Origin: Gammaproteobacteria bacterium
GTDB taxonomy: Bacteria > Pseudomonadota > Gammaproteobacteria > Eutrophobiales > Eutrophobiaceae
NCBI GenBank assembly: GCA_018676275.1
Contig: JABHFC010000107.1
Location: 1 to 22,249, forward strand
Reading direction: 5' to 3'
DNA length: 22,249 nucleotides
Part shown: positions 7,046 to 14,383 of the stretch, piece after piece
How positions within the stretch are numbered: the stretch's first letter is position 1
How the letters are laid out: each line of letters begins with the position of its first letter
Program-made: the position numbers and the translations under genes
Notes under the pieces: generated by a model
Database searches by the model: none
Seen by the model: only the letters and a program-made list of their open reading frames with translations
Told to the model about the DNA's origin: nothing

Positions 7046-8029
7046 ATGACTTTAACGACACAGTTTACTGAATTAGTTGGATGCATGGTACCGATTCAAT
7101 GTGCAGGCATGGGCACAGCTTCGCCCCTTTTGGCAGTTGAAGTGGCCAAAGCCGGAGGTTTGGGTATGTTAAGCGGTGTCATGATGACAGCCGAACAGCT
7201 GGAAACAGTATTTGCAGATGTACAGGCAAACACAACAGGAAGTATCGGGACTAATTTTCTCATTCCTTTTCTCGAAGATGAATCAGTTATCGATGTCGCT
7301 GCAAAGCACTCTCGCCTGGTCGATTTTTTTTACGGTGACCCGGATACAAACCTGGTACAGCGCGTACATGATGGCGGCGCTCTGGTTGGCTGGCAGGTGG
7401 GCACCGTCAGGGAAGCCATACTGGCAGAAAAGGTGGGTTGTGACATCGTCATTTTGCAGGGTGTTGAAGCGGGAGGGCACGTACGCGGCACTCGCGGTTT
7501 ACTGACCATGATGGCTGATGTACTTGATGCGGTAGCATGTCCGATCGTAGCTGCCGGTGGGATCGGAACACCCAGGGCCGTAGCTATGGCCCTGGCTGCA
7601 GGCGCCGCAGCGGTTCGCATAGGCACACGCTTTGCCGCGACCCCTGAATCAGGATTTCACCCTGACTATATCGATGCTCTTATCGATGCCGATGGTGAAG
7701 ATACTGTTTATACGGAAAAGTTTTCCGTTGGCTGGGAGGCACCTCATCGTGTTCTTTCACGATCCGTTGAAGCCGCGGCAAAACTACCAGAAGGCATCAT
7801 CGGTGAAGTCGAAATAGGCGGACAACAAATAGAAGTGCCTCGTTATAGCGTTTTCAGTCCATTGGATACAGCAACAGGCAAGGTTAATGCGATGGCGCAA
7901 TATGCTGGGCAGGGTGTTAGTGCGATTAAAAGTTGCGAACCCGCTGCCGATATCCTGCGTCAACTCGCCGAAGGCGCTGAGACTATTTTGAAGGCCGATG
8001 CAGAAAGACTGAATCAAATGCTAAGCTAA
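7046..8029 (+). CDS. Nitronate monooxygenase / NPD-type FMN oxidoreductase
   Basis: This is a 327-aa TIM-barrel flavoprotein. PIQCAGMGTASPLLAVEVAK near the N-terminus, VILQGVEAGGHVRG (with the conserved catalytic-site histidine of class II nitronate monooxygenases) and AAGGIGTPRAVAMALAAGA, the FMN phosphate loop, identify the 2-nitropropane dioxygenase family. Members oxidise alkyl nitronates, and FabK-type enoyl-ACP reductases are close relatives. The annotated role is therefore nitronate detoxification, with alternatives such as quinone or enoyl reduction open. The frame is open 18 codons further upstream, but the ATG at 7046 has an excellent GGAGGA site and a family-typical N-terminus. The stop codon TAA (8027-8029) is also the first three bases of the long inverted repeat that follows. 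Confidence 0.9.
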   Translation: MTLTTQFTELVGCMVPIQCAGMGTASPLLAVEVAKAGGLGMLSGVMMTAEQLETVFADVQANTTGSIGTNFLIPFLEDESVIDVAAKHSRLVDFFYGDPDTNLVQRVHDGGALVGWQVGTVREAILAEKVGCDIVILQGVEAGGHVRGTRGLLTMMADVLDAVACPIVAAGGIGTPRAVAMALAAGAAAVRIGTRFAATPESGFHPDYIDALIDADGEDTVYTEKFSVGWEAPHRVLSRSVEAAAKLPEGIIGEVEIGGQQIEVPRYSVFSPLDTATGKVNAMAQYAGQGVSAIKSCEPAADILRQLAEGAETILKADAERLNQMLS

Positions 8030-8106
8030 TAATTCCGGGGACAGTTTACTTAATTAATTTAAAATAAAAGTTGGATTAATTAAGTAAACTGTCCCCGGAA
8101 TTATTA
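8027..8106. repeat. Perfect 32-bp inverted repeat, REP/RAYT-like palindrome between convergent genes
   Basis: The arms 8027-8058 and 8075-8106 are exact reverse complements separated by a 16-base AT-rich loop (8059-8074). Each arm contains CCGGGGACAGTTTACTT, a motif I recognise from dispersed palindromes associated with REP-associated tyrosine transposases (RAYTs) in many gammaproteobacteria. No transposase lies in the window, so this would be a solo, non-autonomous copy. The outermost TAA of each arm is the stop codon of the converging gene on that side. The hairpin could also block transcription from both directions, although neither side ends in a clear T-run. Confidence 0.85.
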
Positions 8107-8523
8107 AAGCAACATGTAAGTGCTGGTTATATGCGCAACAGGTTTCTCCGGTGCATCGGTGTAAATGTTGACCTCCCCGTAAACTATTGTTCTACCCAGT
8201 TTAATTACATTGGCATCAGCAATGAGATCTTTATCAGCTGCGGCACGCAAAAAAGAAGATGACTGAGAAACTGTTGTCATTGGTACAAATTTATCCAGGG
8301 CAGAAGATATAGCAAAAACCATTGCTGTATCAGCTACCGACATAATTGCCTGTCCGCAGATTGTGCCACCTTCCCTGTTAAGTCGTTTGGAAACCGGTAC
8401 ACGTAATACCGCCTGGCCATTCCCGATCTTATCAAATTCAATATTCAGATCCTGAACCCAGGGAGCAAACATTTCCTTAAGCATTGTTTCCGCCGTTCCA
8501 ACCGTAAAGTTTTGTTCAGTCAT
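8104..8523 (-). CDS. PaaI-like hotdog-fold thioesterase
   Basis: This is a 139-aa protein of the PaaI/4HBT acyl-CoA thioesterase superfamily. The central helix region GGTICGQAIMSVADTAMVFAI corresponds to the hotdog-helix motif (G-x-A/I-x-x-x-x-D-x-A), with the aspartate as likely active-site acid. The following PMTTVSQSSSFLRAA is the family's substrate-loop strand, and GRTIVYGEVNIYTD the last strands. Likely reaction: hydrolysis of an aromatic or short-chain acyl-CoA in the cytoplasm; substrate unknown. It is the last gene of a four-gene minus-strand operon, starting 12 bases after the MOSC gene. Its TAA stop (8106-8104) lies inside the outer end of the inverted repeat. Confidence 0.87.
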   Translation of the reverse strand: MTEQNFTVGTAETMLKEMFAPWVQDLNIEFDKIGNGQAVLRVPVSKRLNREGGTICGQAIMSVADTAMVFAISSALDKFVPMTTVSQSSSFLRAAADKDLIADANVIKLGRTIVYGEVNIYTDAPEKPVAHITSTYMLL

Positions 8524-8535
8524 TTTTTATTTCTC

Positions 8536-9006
8536 TTATTTGATTATATTATCACCCGTAGAAACTTTTCCGCCTTCAATAATTCGTGCCCGCAAACCGC
8601 CACGCCCGACCATAGCGGGTAAGATCTGCTCAGCAAGCAAAGATGCCAAATGTGCACAGGGTTCACACAAACGCACACCTTCAAGCAGCACCTCACCAAC
8701 TTTGAACTGAGTTCCTACCAACGCATTTAACTCAATTCCTCGCGTTATAATGTTCCGTCTGAAATCACCGTAACTGAAAGACAGTTCCATGGTCTTATTG
8801 AATTTATCAATTTCTTCCGTCTCAATGAGTGTTACATGCCAATCAGCATCTCCCTTTGCAATAAGTTTTTCTGAAAAAGTACCGGATTGCACGTAGTAAC
8901 GGTCACCAACAATACCTTTGTCTGCTTCCAGGTCTGCTGTTGGAATCGACTGCATAGACGCACCTGCTGTCGGTGCGATATGAATCTCTACAATTTCACC
9001 ACTCAT
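8536..9006 (-). CDS. MOSC domain-containing protein
   Basis: This is a 156-aa stand-alone MOSC domain, related to the C-terminal domain of molybdenum cofactor sulfurase and to YiiM/YuaD-type proteins. ADKGIVGDRYY near residue 30 and DFRRNIITRGIELNALVG near the middle are hallmark stretches. The conserved cysteine is in RLCEPCAHL (two cysteines), and the ending GLRARIIEGGKVSTGD is typical. Known relatives bind or transfer sulfur or reduce N-hydroxylated compounds with molybdenum cofactor; a stand-alone form is probably a sulfur carrier or Mo enzyme accessory. It lies 6 bases after the DUF385 gene and 12 before the thioesterase. No molybdoenzyme is present in the window. Confidence 0.9.
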   Translation of the reverse strand: MSGEIVEIHIAPTAGASMQSIPTADLEADKGIVGDRYYVQSGTFSEKLIAKGDADWHVTLIETEEIDKFNKTMELSFSYGDFRRNIITRGIELNALVGTQFKVGEVLLEGVRLCEPCAHLASLLAEQILPAMVGRGGLRARIIEGGKVSTGDNIIK

Positions 9007-9012
9007 TACTCT

Positions 9013-9492
9013 TTACCCTTCATTGTTATTTAAATTATCTTTTGTATTCAGTATTGCTTCCACCAAAACAGTTTTATGCGAGGCCATCTCCAAATCAGAG
9101 TCACCAGGAGAACCATCAGGCTCAAGACTAATATCATAATAAGGCGCATCTGCAGGAAAGTGCTGCAGCAAATATAATACAGCTGATCGAACACGTTCCG
9201 GATCGTCCTTTATCGCCTCAGCTTTGCAAGCATAATCCCGTCCGGCGATCCGCAATACAACATCCGCACATGGATCCATATTTCTCCACCACTGATTACT
9301 CATTGCAGTGAAGCATTGAACCCTGTCTTCAATCTGAATATAACGAACCGGAGTAGTAAAATATTTTCCAGTATTTCGACCTTTGAAAGAAATAAGCATA
9401 AGACTCTTACTCACCAGGCTGTGCAAAGGAGAACTTAATAATATCCGCATCATCGGGTTAATGAGCAGGAACAATGGTTCGGGAAGTTTCAT
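9013..9492 (-). CDS. Deazaflavin-dependent nitroreductase family protein (DUF385-like)
   Basis: This is a 159-aa split-barrel flavoprotein-like protein. After an amphipathic N-terminus, the sequence LISFKGRNTGKYFTTPVRYI followed by a short loop and the NQWWRNM stretch is the signature of the family that includes mycobacterial Ddn and F420H2-dependent quinone reductases. The family mostly uses cofactor F420, which is rare in gammaproteobacteria; homologues in organisms without F420 presumably use another cofactor. Function here is unassigned; quinone or nitro-compound reduction is the best guess. The gene starts 15 bases after the stop of the cyclase-family gene and ends 6 bases before the MOSC gene, so all four are likely co-transcribed. 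Confidence 0.75.
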   Translation of the reverse strand: MKLPEPLFLLINPMMRILLSSPLHSLVSKSLMLISFKGRNTGKYFTTPVRYIQIEDRVQCFTAMSNQWWRNMDPCADVVLRIAGRDYACKAEAIKDDPERVRSAVLYLLQHFPADAPYYDISLEPDGSPGDSDLEMASHKTVLVEAILNTKDNLNNNEG

Positions 9493-9507
9493 TTATCTTG
9501 AATTCAA

Positions 9508-10284
9508 CTATTTAAGCAAAGCAAAAACCCTGGCCTGCGCCTGTGAACCATCTCGCACCGGTAGCACGCCGATGACAACAACAGCGCCCGTCGCTGGTAA
9601 AGCGTCGAGATTATTCATGTTTTCTATCTGGTATTTATTTGCCGCCAACATCACATTGTGTACTGGAAAACTCAGATCATTGCCTGGATCGAGACTAAGT
9701 GTATCGATACCAATACCGGCTACATCCCTTTCTACTAATAGTTTAGCCACAGCAACTGAAAAACCGGGAAAGTGAAGCTCTCCTTTATCATTCTGGTTGA
9801 TATAAGCATGCGGATCGGAGAATTTGAGATACCATCCAGTGTTCATAACGACCAGCGCACCCTTCTTAATTTTGCCGTTATCTGTCTCCCAATTTTTTAT
9901 GTCTTCGACAGTTAATTGATAGTCAGCATTTGTTTTAACTTTTTTCTGTACATTAATTACTACCATCGGTGCAATCAATTGATCGAGGGGTAACTGATCG
10001 ATAGTTCTTTTACCTTCACCCGCAGCAAAGTGTGATGGTGAGTCCACATGGGTACCTATATTTTCCCACATGGTGAACTTGTGCATGCGATAACCCTGAT
10101 CATAATCAGCTAATCGTTCAATGCTGATAGGTTCAGTACCTGGCCAATAAGGCATGCCCTCATATAATGGTTGAGTTAAATCCACCGCCCTGCTGGCATT
10201 GATTGTCATCTGCAATTTTTCAGCGAAAACAAAATCACAAAGTAATAACTGCAATGAAAATATCAGATAAATTATCGTCTTCAT
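9508..10284 (-). CDS. Secreted cyclase-family metal hydrolase (kynurenine formamidase-like)
   Basis: This is a 258-aa protein of the Cyclase/KynB family. The diagnostic motif NIGTHVDSPSHF (about 76-86) supplies the metal ligands H79, D81 and H85; VDLTQPLYEGMPYWPG near residue 35 and GIGIDTLSLDPG in the C-terminal half are also typical. The first 21 residues form a convincing signal peptide ending VFA, so the protein is probably periplasmic, unlike cytoplasmic kynurenine formamidases. A good ribosome-binding site (GAAGGA) lies seven bases before the ATG. Known relatives hydrolyse N-formylkynurenine, isatin or polyketide-type amides; the substrate here is unknown. It is the first gene of the cyclase-DUF385-MOSC-thioesterase operon and lies 23 bases after the Mpo1-like gene, so readthrough from upstream is possible. 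Confidence 0.88.
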   Translation of the reverse strand: MKTIIYLIFSLQLLLCDFVFAEKLQMTINASRAVDLTQPLYEGMPYWPGTEPISIERLADYDQGYRMHKFTMWENIGTHVDSPSHFAAGEGKRTIDQLPLDQLIAPMVVINVQKKVKTNADYQLTVEDIKNWETDNGKIKKGALVVMNTGWYLKFSDPHAYINQNDKGELHFPGFSVAVAKLLVERDVAGIGIDTLSLDPGNDLSFPVHNVMLAANKYQIENMNNLDALPATGAVVVIGVLPVRDGSQAQARVFALLK

Positions 10285-10307
10285 TTTTTTCCTTCTATTT
10301 GCCTCAC

Positions 10308-10775
10308 CTAATAACGAATACCAAATCTACGATATATAAAAGACAGTAACCATAGGGGACCAATTAATAAAAACTGAATATCCTTAAAAAAGGATGGCCG
10401 CTTGCCTTCTATGTTGTGACCGATGAATTGACCCACCCATGCCAACACGAAAACTATTGTGGAAATTAACCACAGAGATATCTGTAGCCCGGAAAGTATA
10501 TCAAGCAAAAATAACATCGCAGATGTCACTATTAGCATGCCAACTGTAAGAGACGGGGAAATCAAAGAATAATAAATCAGAGCAAGCGCGATAACGACTA
10601 TTGCCCAGTTTATATTAAAAGGTAATCCAGTGAATTCAGATGGAAGGGATACGGACCATAGTAAACCCAGCAGACTTAACACAATAAGTGGAACACAGAT
10701 CCAGTGCAGTGTTTTGTTTATACCGTTTTGATGACTCTCATTATATTCCGTCAGCCATTGTTCAATACTTCTCAT
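10308..10775 (-). CDS. Mpo1/DUF962-like membrane protein
   Basis: This is a 155-aa protein with four predicted membrane segments. It shows the family's conserved ends: EYNESHQNGINKTLHWICVP near the start, WVGQFIGHNIEGKRP near 138, and PSFFKDIQFLLIGPLWLLS. These histidines bind iron in yeast Mpo1, a 2-hydroxy fatty acid dioxygenase of the endoplasmic reticulum that acts in phytosphingosine breakdown; bacterial members are mostly uncharacterised. Its start overlaps the stop of the NfeD gene by one base (TAATG), so it is translationally coupled to the NfeD-SPFH pair and probably acts in membrane-lipid maintenance with it. The catalytic role in this organism is inferred from the family only. Confidence 0.88.
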   Translation of the reverse strand: MRSIEQWLTEYNESHQNGINKTLHWICVPLIVLSLLGLLWSVSLPSEFTGLPFNINWAIVVIALALIYYSLISPSLTVGMLIVTSAMLFLLDILSGLQISLWLISTIVFVLAWVGQFIGHNIEGKRPSFFKDIQFLLIGPLWLLSFIYRRFGIRY

Positions 10776-11233
10776 TAATCACTTACCTGAACTGCCTCCA
10801 CATTGAACACGGTTCCATCGACACCTACCACTTTTACCTTACTACCCTTACTCATATCTTCGCCTCTGACCTTCCAGGTAGAATCATCAACTTTTATCTT
10901 ACCTACGCCGTTTTCAATAGCTTCTTCCAGGGTAAAAGTACGACCGACATATTGTTCACCGCGACGATTTAATGTTGGCTCATCAGTCGTTGGCGGGTTC
11001 TTTTTTAAGTAGCGTTTGTGAATAACAAGGCTAATCACAGAGATAACAGCGAATATGATTATCTGCGCCATAAATGGCATGCCGGGTATCAGCATTAACA
11101 GCAAGCCTACTACACCAGAGGCAATACCCATCCATAAGAAGAAGACGGCTGGCAGCACAACCATTTCCAGTGTGATCAATATTATCGCTGCAATAAACCA
11201 GTGCCAGAACTCTATTTGTGCTATCCAGTCCAT
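10775..11233 (-). CDS. NfeD family membrane protein (short, YbbJ-like)
   Basis: This is a 152-aa protein: an N-terminal stretch with three hydrophobic segments (about 10-75) followed by a soluble OB-fold-like domain. NRRGEQYVGRTFTLEEAIENG and GKIKVDDSTWKVRGED are the conserved NfeD core; it lacks the ClpP-like protease domain of long NfeD proteins. NfeD proteins partner SPFH/stomatin proteins in membrane microdomains, and here the gene starts 4 bases after the SPFH gene's stop. I start at the ATG at 11233, with AGG four bases upstream, because the frame's earlier TTG at 11275 lies inside the SPFH gene. The product is inner-membrane located. Confidence 0.92.
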   Translation of the reverse strand: MDWIAQIEFWHWFIAAIILITLEMVVLPAVFFLWMGIASGVVGLLLMLIPGMPFMAQIIIFAVISVISLVIHKRYLKKNPPTTDEPTLNRRGEQYVGRTFTLEEAIENGVGKIKVDDSTWKVRGEDMSKGSKVKVVGVDGTVFNVEAVQVSD

Positions 11234-11237
11234 TAGC

Positions 11238-12179
11238 CTATGCCCCGCTACCTTCGGTGCTGTCTGATTTAGCAAAGGTGTCCTTGGCTATTTCGGCAAT
11301 ACCACCCAAAGCCCCGATAACACTACTGGCTTCCAGTGGCATCAGGATCAGTTTCTGGTTAGGAGCAACAGCTACTTCTTTTAGCGCATCCACGTATTTT
11401 GTCGCCACAAAGTAGTTTATCGCCTGAATGCTACCTGAGCTGATGGCGTTTGAAACATCAGTCGTCGCCTGTGCTTCGGCCTGTGCCAGTCTCTCGCGAG
11501 CCTCAGCCTCCCGAAAGGCTGCTTCCTTCTTACCTTCAGCTTCCAGTATGGCCGCGCGCTTCAGGCCATCTGCCTCCAGTATGGCCGCCTGTTTTTTGCC
11601 TTCGGCCTCCAGAATAGAAGCGCGTTTTTCACGCTCAGCTTTCATCTGTCTGGCCATCGCATCCACCAGATCCCTCGGTGGCGTGATGTCCTTAATCTCG
11701 ATACGCGTCACTTTCACGCCCCATGGACTCGTGGCTTCATCGACGACAGTCAGCAACTGCGCGTTAATGACATCTCTCTTGGATAACAATGCATCCAGAT
11801 CCATTGAGCCCATCACTGTTCTGATATTGGTCATTGTCAGATTCAGCGTTGCATTAGAAAGGTTGTTCACTTCATAGGCTGCTTTAGCTGCGTCCAGTAC
11901 CTGGAAAAAAACCACTCCATCTACTGTCACCATGGCATTGTCCTTGGTAATGACTTCCTGTGACGGCACGTTCAGGACCGTCTCCATCATGTTCATTTTT
12001 GCACCGATCGATTCGACAATAGGGATAATGAAATGCAAACCCGGTCGGAGGGTCTTGGTATAACGACCAAAATGCTCGACCGTATACTCATAGCCCTGCG
12101 TGACTATCACTGCCATTTTCACCAACAACACAATGGCGAAAAATAGAATACCTAGTGAAAAAAACTCTCCAATACCCAT
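11238..12179 (-). CDS. qmcA: SPFH/stomatin-like membrane protein (QmcA type)
   Basis: This is a 313-aa band-7 protein. It has one N-terminal membrane segment (about 8-28), the SPFH core starting GYEYTVEHFGRYTKTLRPGLHFIIP and continuing through PSQEVITKDNAMVTVDGVVFFQV, and the conserved ITPPRDLVDAMARQMKAERE. A charged coiled coil of four 11-residue repeats follows (186-229). Such proteins oligomerise into ring or cage-like microdomain scaffolds and often regulate the FtsH protease or membrane fluidity. A strong ribosome-binding site (AGGAGGT, eight bases upstream) precedes the ATG. It is followed by nfeD and the Mpo1-like gene with gaps of 4 and -1 bases, the same order as E. coli qmcA-ybbJ for the first two genes. 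The symbol rests on that architecture and context. Confidence 0.9.
   Translation of the reverse strand: MGIGEFFSLGILFFAIVLLVKMAVIVTQGYEYTVEHFGRYTKTLRPGLHFIIPIVESIGAKMNMMETVLNVPSQEVITKDNAMVTVDGVVFFQVLDAAKAAYEVNNLSNATLNLTMTNIRTVMGSMDLDALLSKRDVINAQLLTVVDEATSPWGVKVTRIEIKDITPPRDLVDAMARQMKAEREKRASILEAEGKKQAAILEADGLKRAAILEAEGKKEAAFREAEARERLAQAEAQATTDVSNAISSGSIQAINYFVATKYVDALKEVAVAPNQKLILMPLEASSVIGALGGIAEIAKDTFAKSDSTEGSGA
11493..11624 (-). repeat. Four tandem 33-bp coding repeats in the SPFH coiled coil
   Basis: Residues 186-229 of the SPFH protein are four 11-residue units: RASILEAEGKK, QAAILEADGLK, RAAILEAEGKK and EAAFREAEARE. The DNA repeats too: a 14-base stretch TCCAGTATGGCCGC occurs twice on the plus strand within the array. 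Repeats of this kind are common in prokaryotic stomatins and set coiled-coil length. Confidence 0.85.
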
Positions 12180-12216
12180 AGTAGTAACCTCCTGATTAAC
12201 TTAACAACAGTGATTC

Positions 12217-12588
12217 TTATTTAATAAACCGGATGATGTGAGGAAAACGATAATCGACACCATCGTTGACTTTGATTGAAGCGATGATAATCATCACTAA
12301 TGCATAAATCGTCAGAATAATAAGCAGGAAAATACCAATCACTACAAAACAAAGAATAATGGATACGATATAAGCAATTGTCATTGTTAACTGGAAATTA
12401 ATCGCTTCCTTACCTTGCTCACTAACAAAGGCATATTCATCTTTTTTAATCGCCCAGATAATCAATGGCCCTATAACATTACCGAGGGGAATAAAGTATC
12501 CGGAGAGGGCCGAAAGGTGACAGATCATAGCCCAGGTTCGTGCATCTTTATCGGGAGTGCTATCGTTAGTTTCTATTTCCTGATTCAT
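12217..12588 (-). CDS. DUF4870 family membrane protein
   Basis: This is a 123-aa small membrane protein with the DUF4870 (Tic20-like) pattern: DARTWAMICHLSALSGYFIPLGNVIGPLIIW, then SEQGKEAINFQLT, two hydrophobic segments, and the end YRFPHIIRFIK. Function is unknown for the family. I start at ATG 12588, with GAGGT eight bases upstream, rather than at the first in-frame codon at 12618, which adds ten unlikely residues. It ends 37 bases before the SPFH gene and may belong to that transcription unit, but the gap is long enough for a separate promoter. Confidence 0.87.
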   Translation of the reverse strand: MNQEIETNDSTPDKDARTWAMICHLSALSGYFIPLGNVIGPLIIWAIKKDEYAFVSEQGKEAINFQLTMTIAYIVSIILCFVVIGIFLLIILTIYALVMIIIASIKVNDGVDYRFPHIIRFIK

Positions 12589-12662
12589 CGTATTTACCTC
12601 TGGTTTTGCAGGCTTCACAACTGGAATCTGATAAGGCGTTTGTTACCTGCCTCCATCATATA

Positions 12663-13511
12663 TTATTCTCCGGTTTTCGCCTCTAGTTTCGATTTTTGCA
12701 CACTTTTTTCTTCATCTTCGACCATTACGCTTACACCCAGTGAAGTCTTTATCAACCACTCCTGTATACGTTGGATTAGTACATCCTCGAGTCCTGAAAA
12801 ATAGTGATTTGCCCCTTCAATTACCATTTGCTGATATGCCTCATTCGCATTTTTCCTAGCGGCCAGTCGTCGATCATCTGCTTCTCTTAATATTTCCAGG
12901 ATATCCTTACTCCCGTATATATCCAATACGGGTATGTCGATAGCTTGCAGCTCCTTTAATAGTTTCAATCTTGGGTTTAGAAACTGTTGTGCCTGCATAC
13001 TAATACCGATAAATGCATTTACATTTTTTGTATTATTCGCACTCAGAGCATAGGCCGCAGTTGCAGCACCAAAACTGTGGCCTATGACTATAATGTTTAG
13101 AAAACCTCTTTTTCGTAATTGCTGAACTGCTGCCTGGAAACGCAACTTCGCGTTGCCAAGGGTGAGGCCGTAGTCAGCAATTGGCATTTCCGGCGACAAT
13201 ACCGGCAGCTGGATCGATAATGTGGCCCAGCCCAGTTCCGGTAACTTGATACGCAGTGGGTTAATGACTTGTGGCCAATCCGGATGAGCGCCCATTCCAT
13301 GAAGAAGAATTATGGCTCCTCTGGGTTGATCCGTGTAATAGCCCTGATATAAAGTCACAAACTCGCGGCCACCGGCTTTAGACCAAAGCACCTCCTGTGC
13401 CGTCCTGCCTTCCAGCAGCTGTTTCGCTATACGCTGCTCATAACTATCGCTATAGGTGAGACTCAGAGACGGATAGGCTAGTAGCAAAAATACAATGAAG
13501 TATCTGACCAT
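12663..13511 (-). CDS. Secreted alpha/beta hydrolase, DUF3530-like
   Basis: This is a 282-aa protein with an N-terminal signal peptide (about 1-19). It has HGMGAHPDWP (oxyanion-hole region, about 71) and GHSFGAA with the nucleophile Ser146. Asp203 in DIYGSKDIL and His236 in GANHYF complete the expected catalytic triad. The GWATLSIQLPVL and SPEMPIADYG stretches are characteristic of DUF3530 proteins, which are found almost only in gammaproteobacteria and have no known substrate. It is probably periplasmic or envelope-bound. The acidic, lysine-rich tail (EDEEKSVQKSKLEAKTGE) is unlike the rest and may be disordered. It lies 74 bases upstream of the DUF4870 gene. Confidence 0.88.
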   Translation of the reverse strand: MVRYFIVFLLLAYPSLSLTYSDSYEQRIAKQLLEGRTAQEVLWSKAGGREFVTLYQGYYTDQPRGAIILLHGMGAHPDWPQVINPLRIKLPELGWATLSIQLPVLSPEMPIADYGLTLGNAKLRFQAAVQQLRKRGFLNIIVIGHSFGAATAAYALSANNTKNVNAFIGISMQAQQFLNPRLKLLKELQAIDIPVLDIYGSKDILEILREADDRRLAARKNANEAYQQMVIEGANHYFSGLEDVLIQRIQEWLIKTSLGVSVMVEDEEKSVQKSKLEAKTGE

Positions 13512-13672
13512 GATTATGATGATAGCGCACTATTGGAAAATTAACTCTGCCACAGCCAACTCGTGCAAGATGCAGGCTAATCAGGTAAAGTGCGCAGCTC
13601 GTAAATGTCTCTAATTAGGCTTAAATTTACCTGCAGCTGACTGCAGAAATTGACAAATAACAAACCAGACAA

Positions 13673-14353
13673 ATGTTTGACTACGTTATAGCACCATCCA
13701 TCCTTTCAGCAAATATGGCGCGATTGGGTGAAGACACTGAAGCGGTAATTGCTGCAGGGGCTGATTTTGTCCATGTAGATGTGATGGATAACCACTACGT
13801 ACCAAATCTGACATTTGGACCGGTTATTGTGCAGGCATTACGTGATTACGGCATCAAATCAAGTATTGATGTACATCTGATGATCAAGCCGGTAGATCGC
13901 ATAATCCCTGAGTTTGCTAAAGCCGGAGCCAGCTACATCACTTTTCACCCGGAAGCCAGCGAACATATTGACCGCTCACTGCAATTGATTCGCGATAATG
14001 GTTGTAAATCAGGACTGGTATTCAACCCGGCAACGCCCCTTAGTTGTTTAGAGCACCTCATGGACAAGGTAGACATGATTTTACTTATGTCAGTCAACCC
14101 GGGTTTTGGCGGACAGAGTTTTATCCCACAGGCTTTGAGTAAATTGCGCCAGGCCAGAAGTTTGATCGATAACTGCAATTTTGATATTCGCCTCGAAATC
14201 GATGGCGGCGTAAAAATCGACAACATTCGGGAAATCGCTGAAGCAGGCGCTGACACCTTTGTTGCCGGTTCTGCAATTTTTGGTAGTGAGGATTACAGCA
14301 AAACCATTCAGGCGATGCGCGCAGAATTATCCAAAGTAAAGCCAGAAAAGTAA
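13673..14353 (+). CDS. rpe: Ribulose-phosphate 3-epimerase
   Basis: This is a 226-aa TIM barrel that interconverts ribulose 5-phosphate and xylulose 5-phosphate in the pentose phosphate pathway. The signatures are clear: APSILSANMARLGED at the start, VHVDVMDNHYVPNLTFGP with metal ligands, DVHLMI, ITFHPEAS, VNPGFGGQSF for the phosphate, and LEIDGGVK with the second catalytic aspartate. The length is normal. No strong ribosome-binding site is visible upstream. It is followed after 30 bases by gph, the standard gammaproteobacterial order. Confidence 0.97.
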   Translation: MFDYVIAPSILSANMARLGEDTEAVIAAGADFVHVDVMDNHYVPNLTFGPVIVQALRDYGIKSSIDVHLMIKPVDRIIPEFAKAGASYITFHPEASEHIDRSLQLIRDNGCKSGLVFNPATPLSCLEHLMDKVDMILLMSVNPGFGGQSFIPQALSKLRQARSLIDNCNFDIRLEIDGGVKIDNIREIAEAGADTFVAGSAIFGSEDYSKTIQAMRAELSKVKPEK

Positions 14354-14383
14354 TATCTCCGCATTAACAGAAACTGATTCAGC

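Noticed and set aside
7330..7626. A 98-codon minus-strand frame inside the nitronate monooxygenase gene
   Set aside because: It is antisense to the conserved FMN-binding region, is rich in proline, threonine and alanine, and shows no family features.
11428..11877. A 149-codon plus-strand frame opposite the SPFH gene
   Set aside because: It is antisense to the repeat-rich coiled coil and is dominated by serine and alanine, the expected shadow of glutamate/alanine codons. It has no ribosome-binding site.
13632..13647. CTGCAG-CTGA-CTGCAG hairpin before rpe
   Set aside because: The half-sites are self-palindromic, so the repeat is easily produced by chance. It has no T-run and no known regulatory role.
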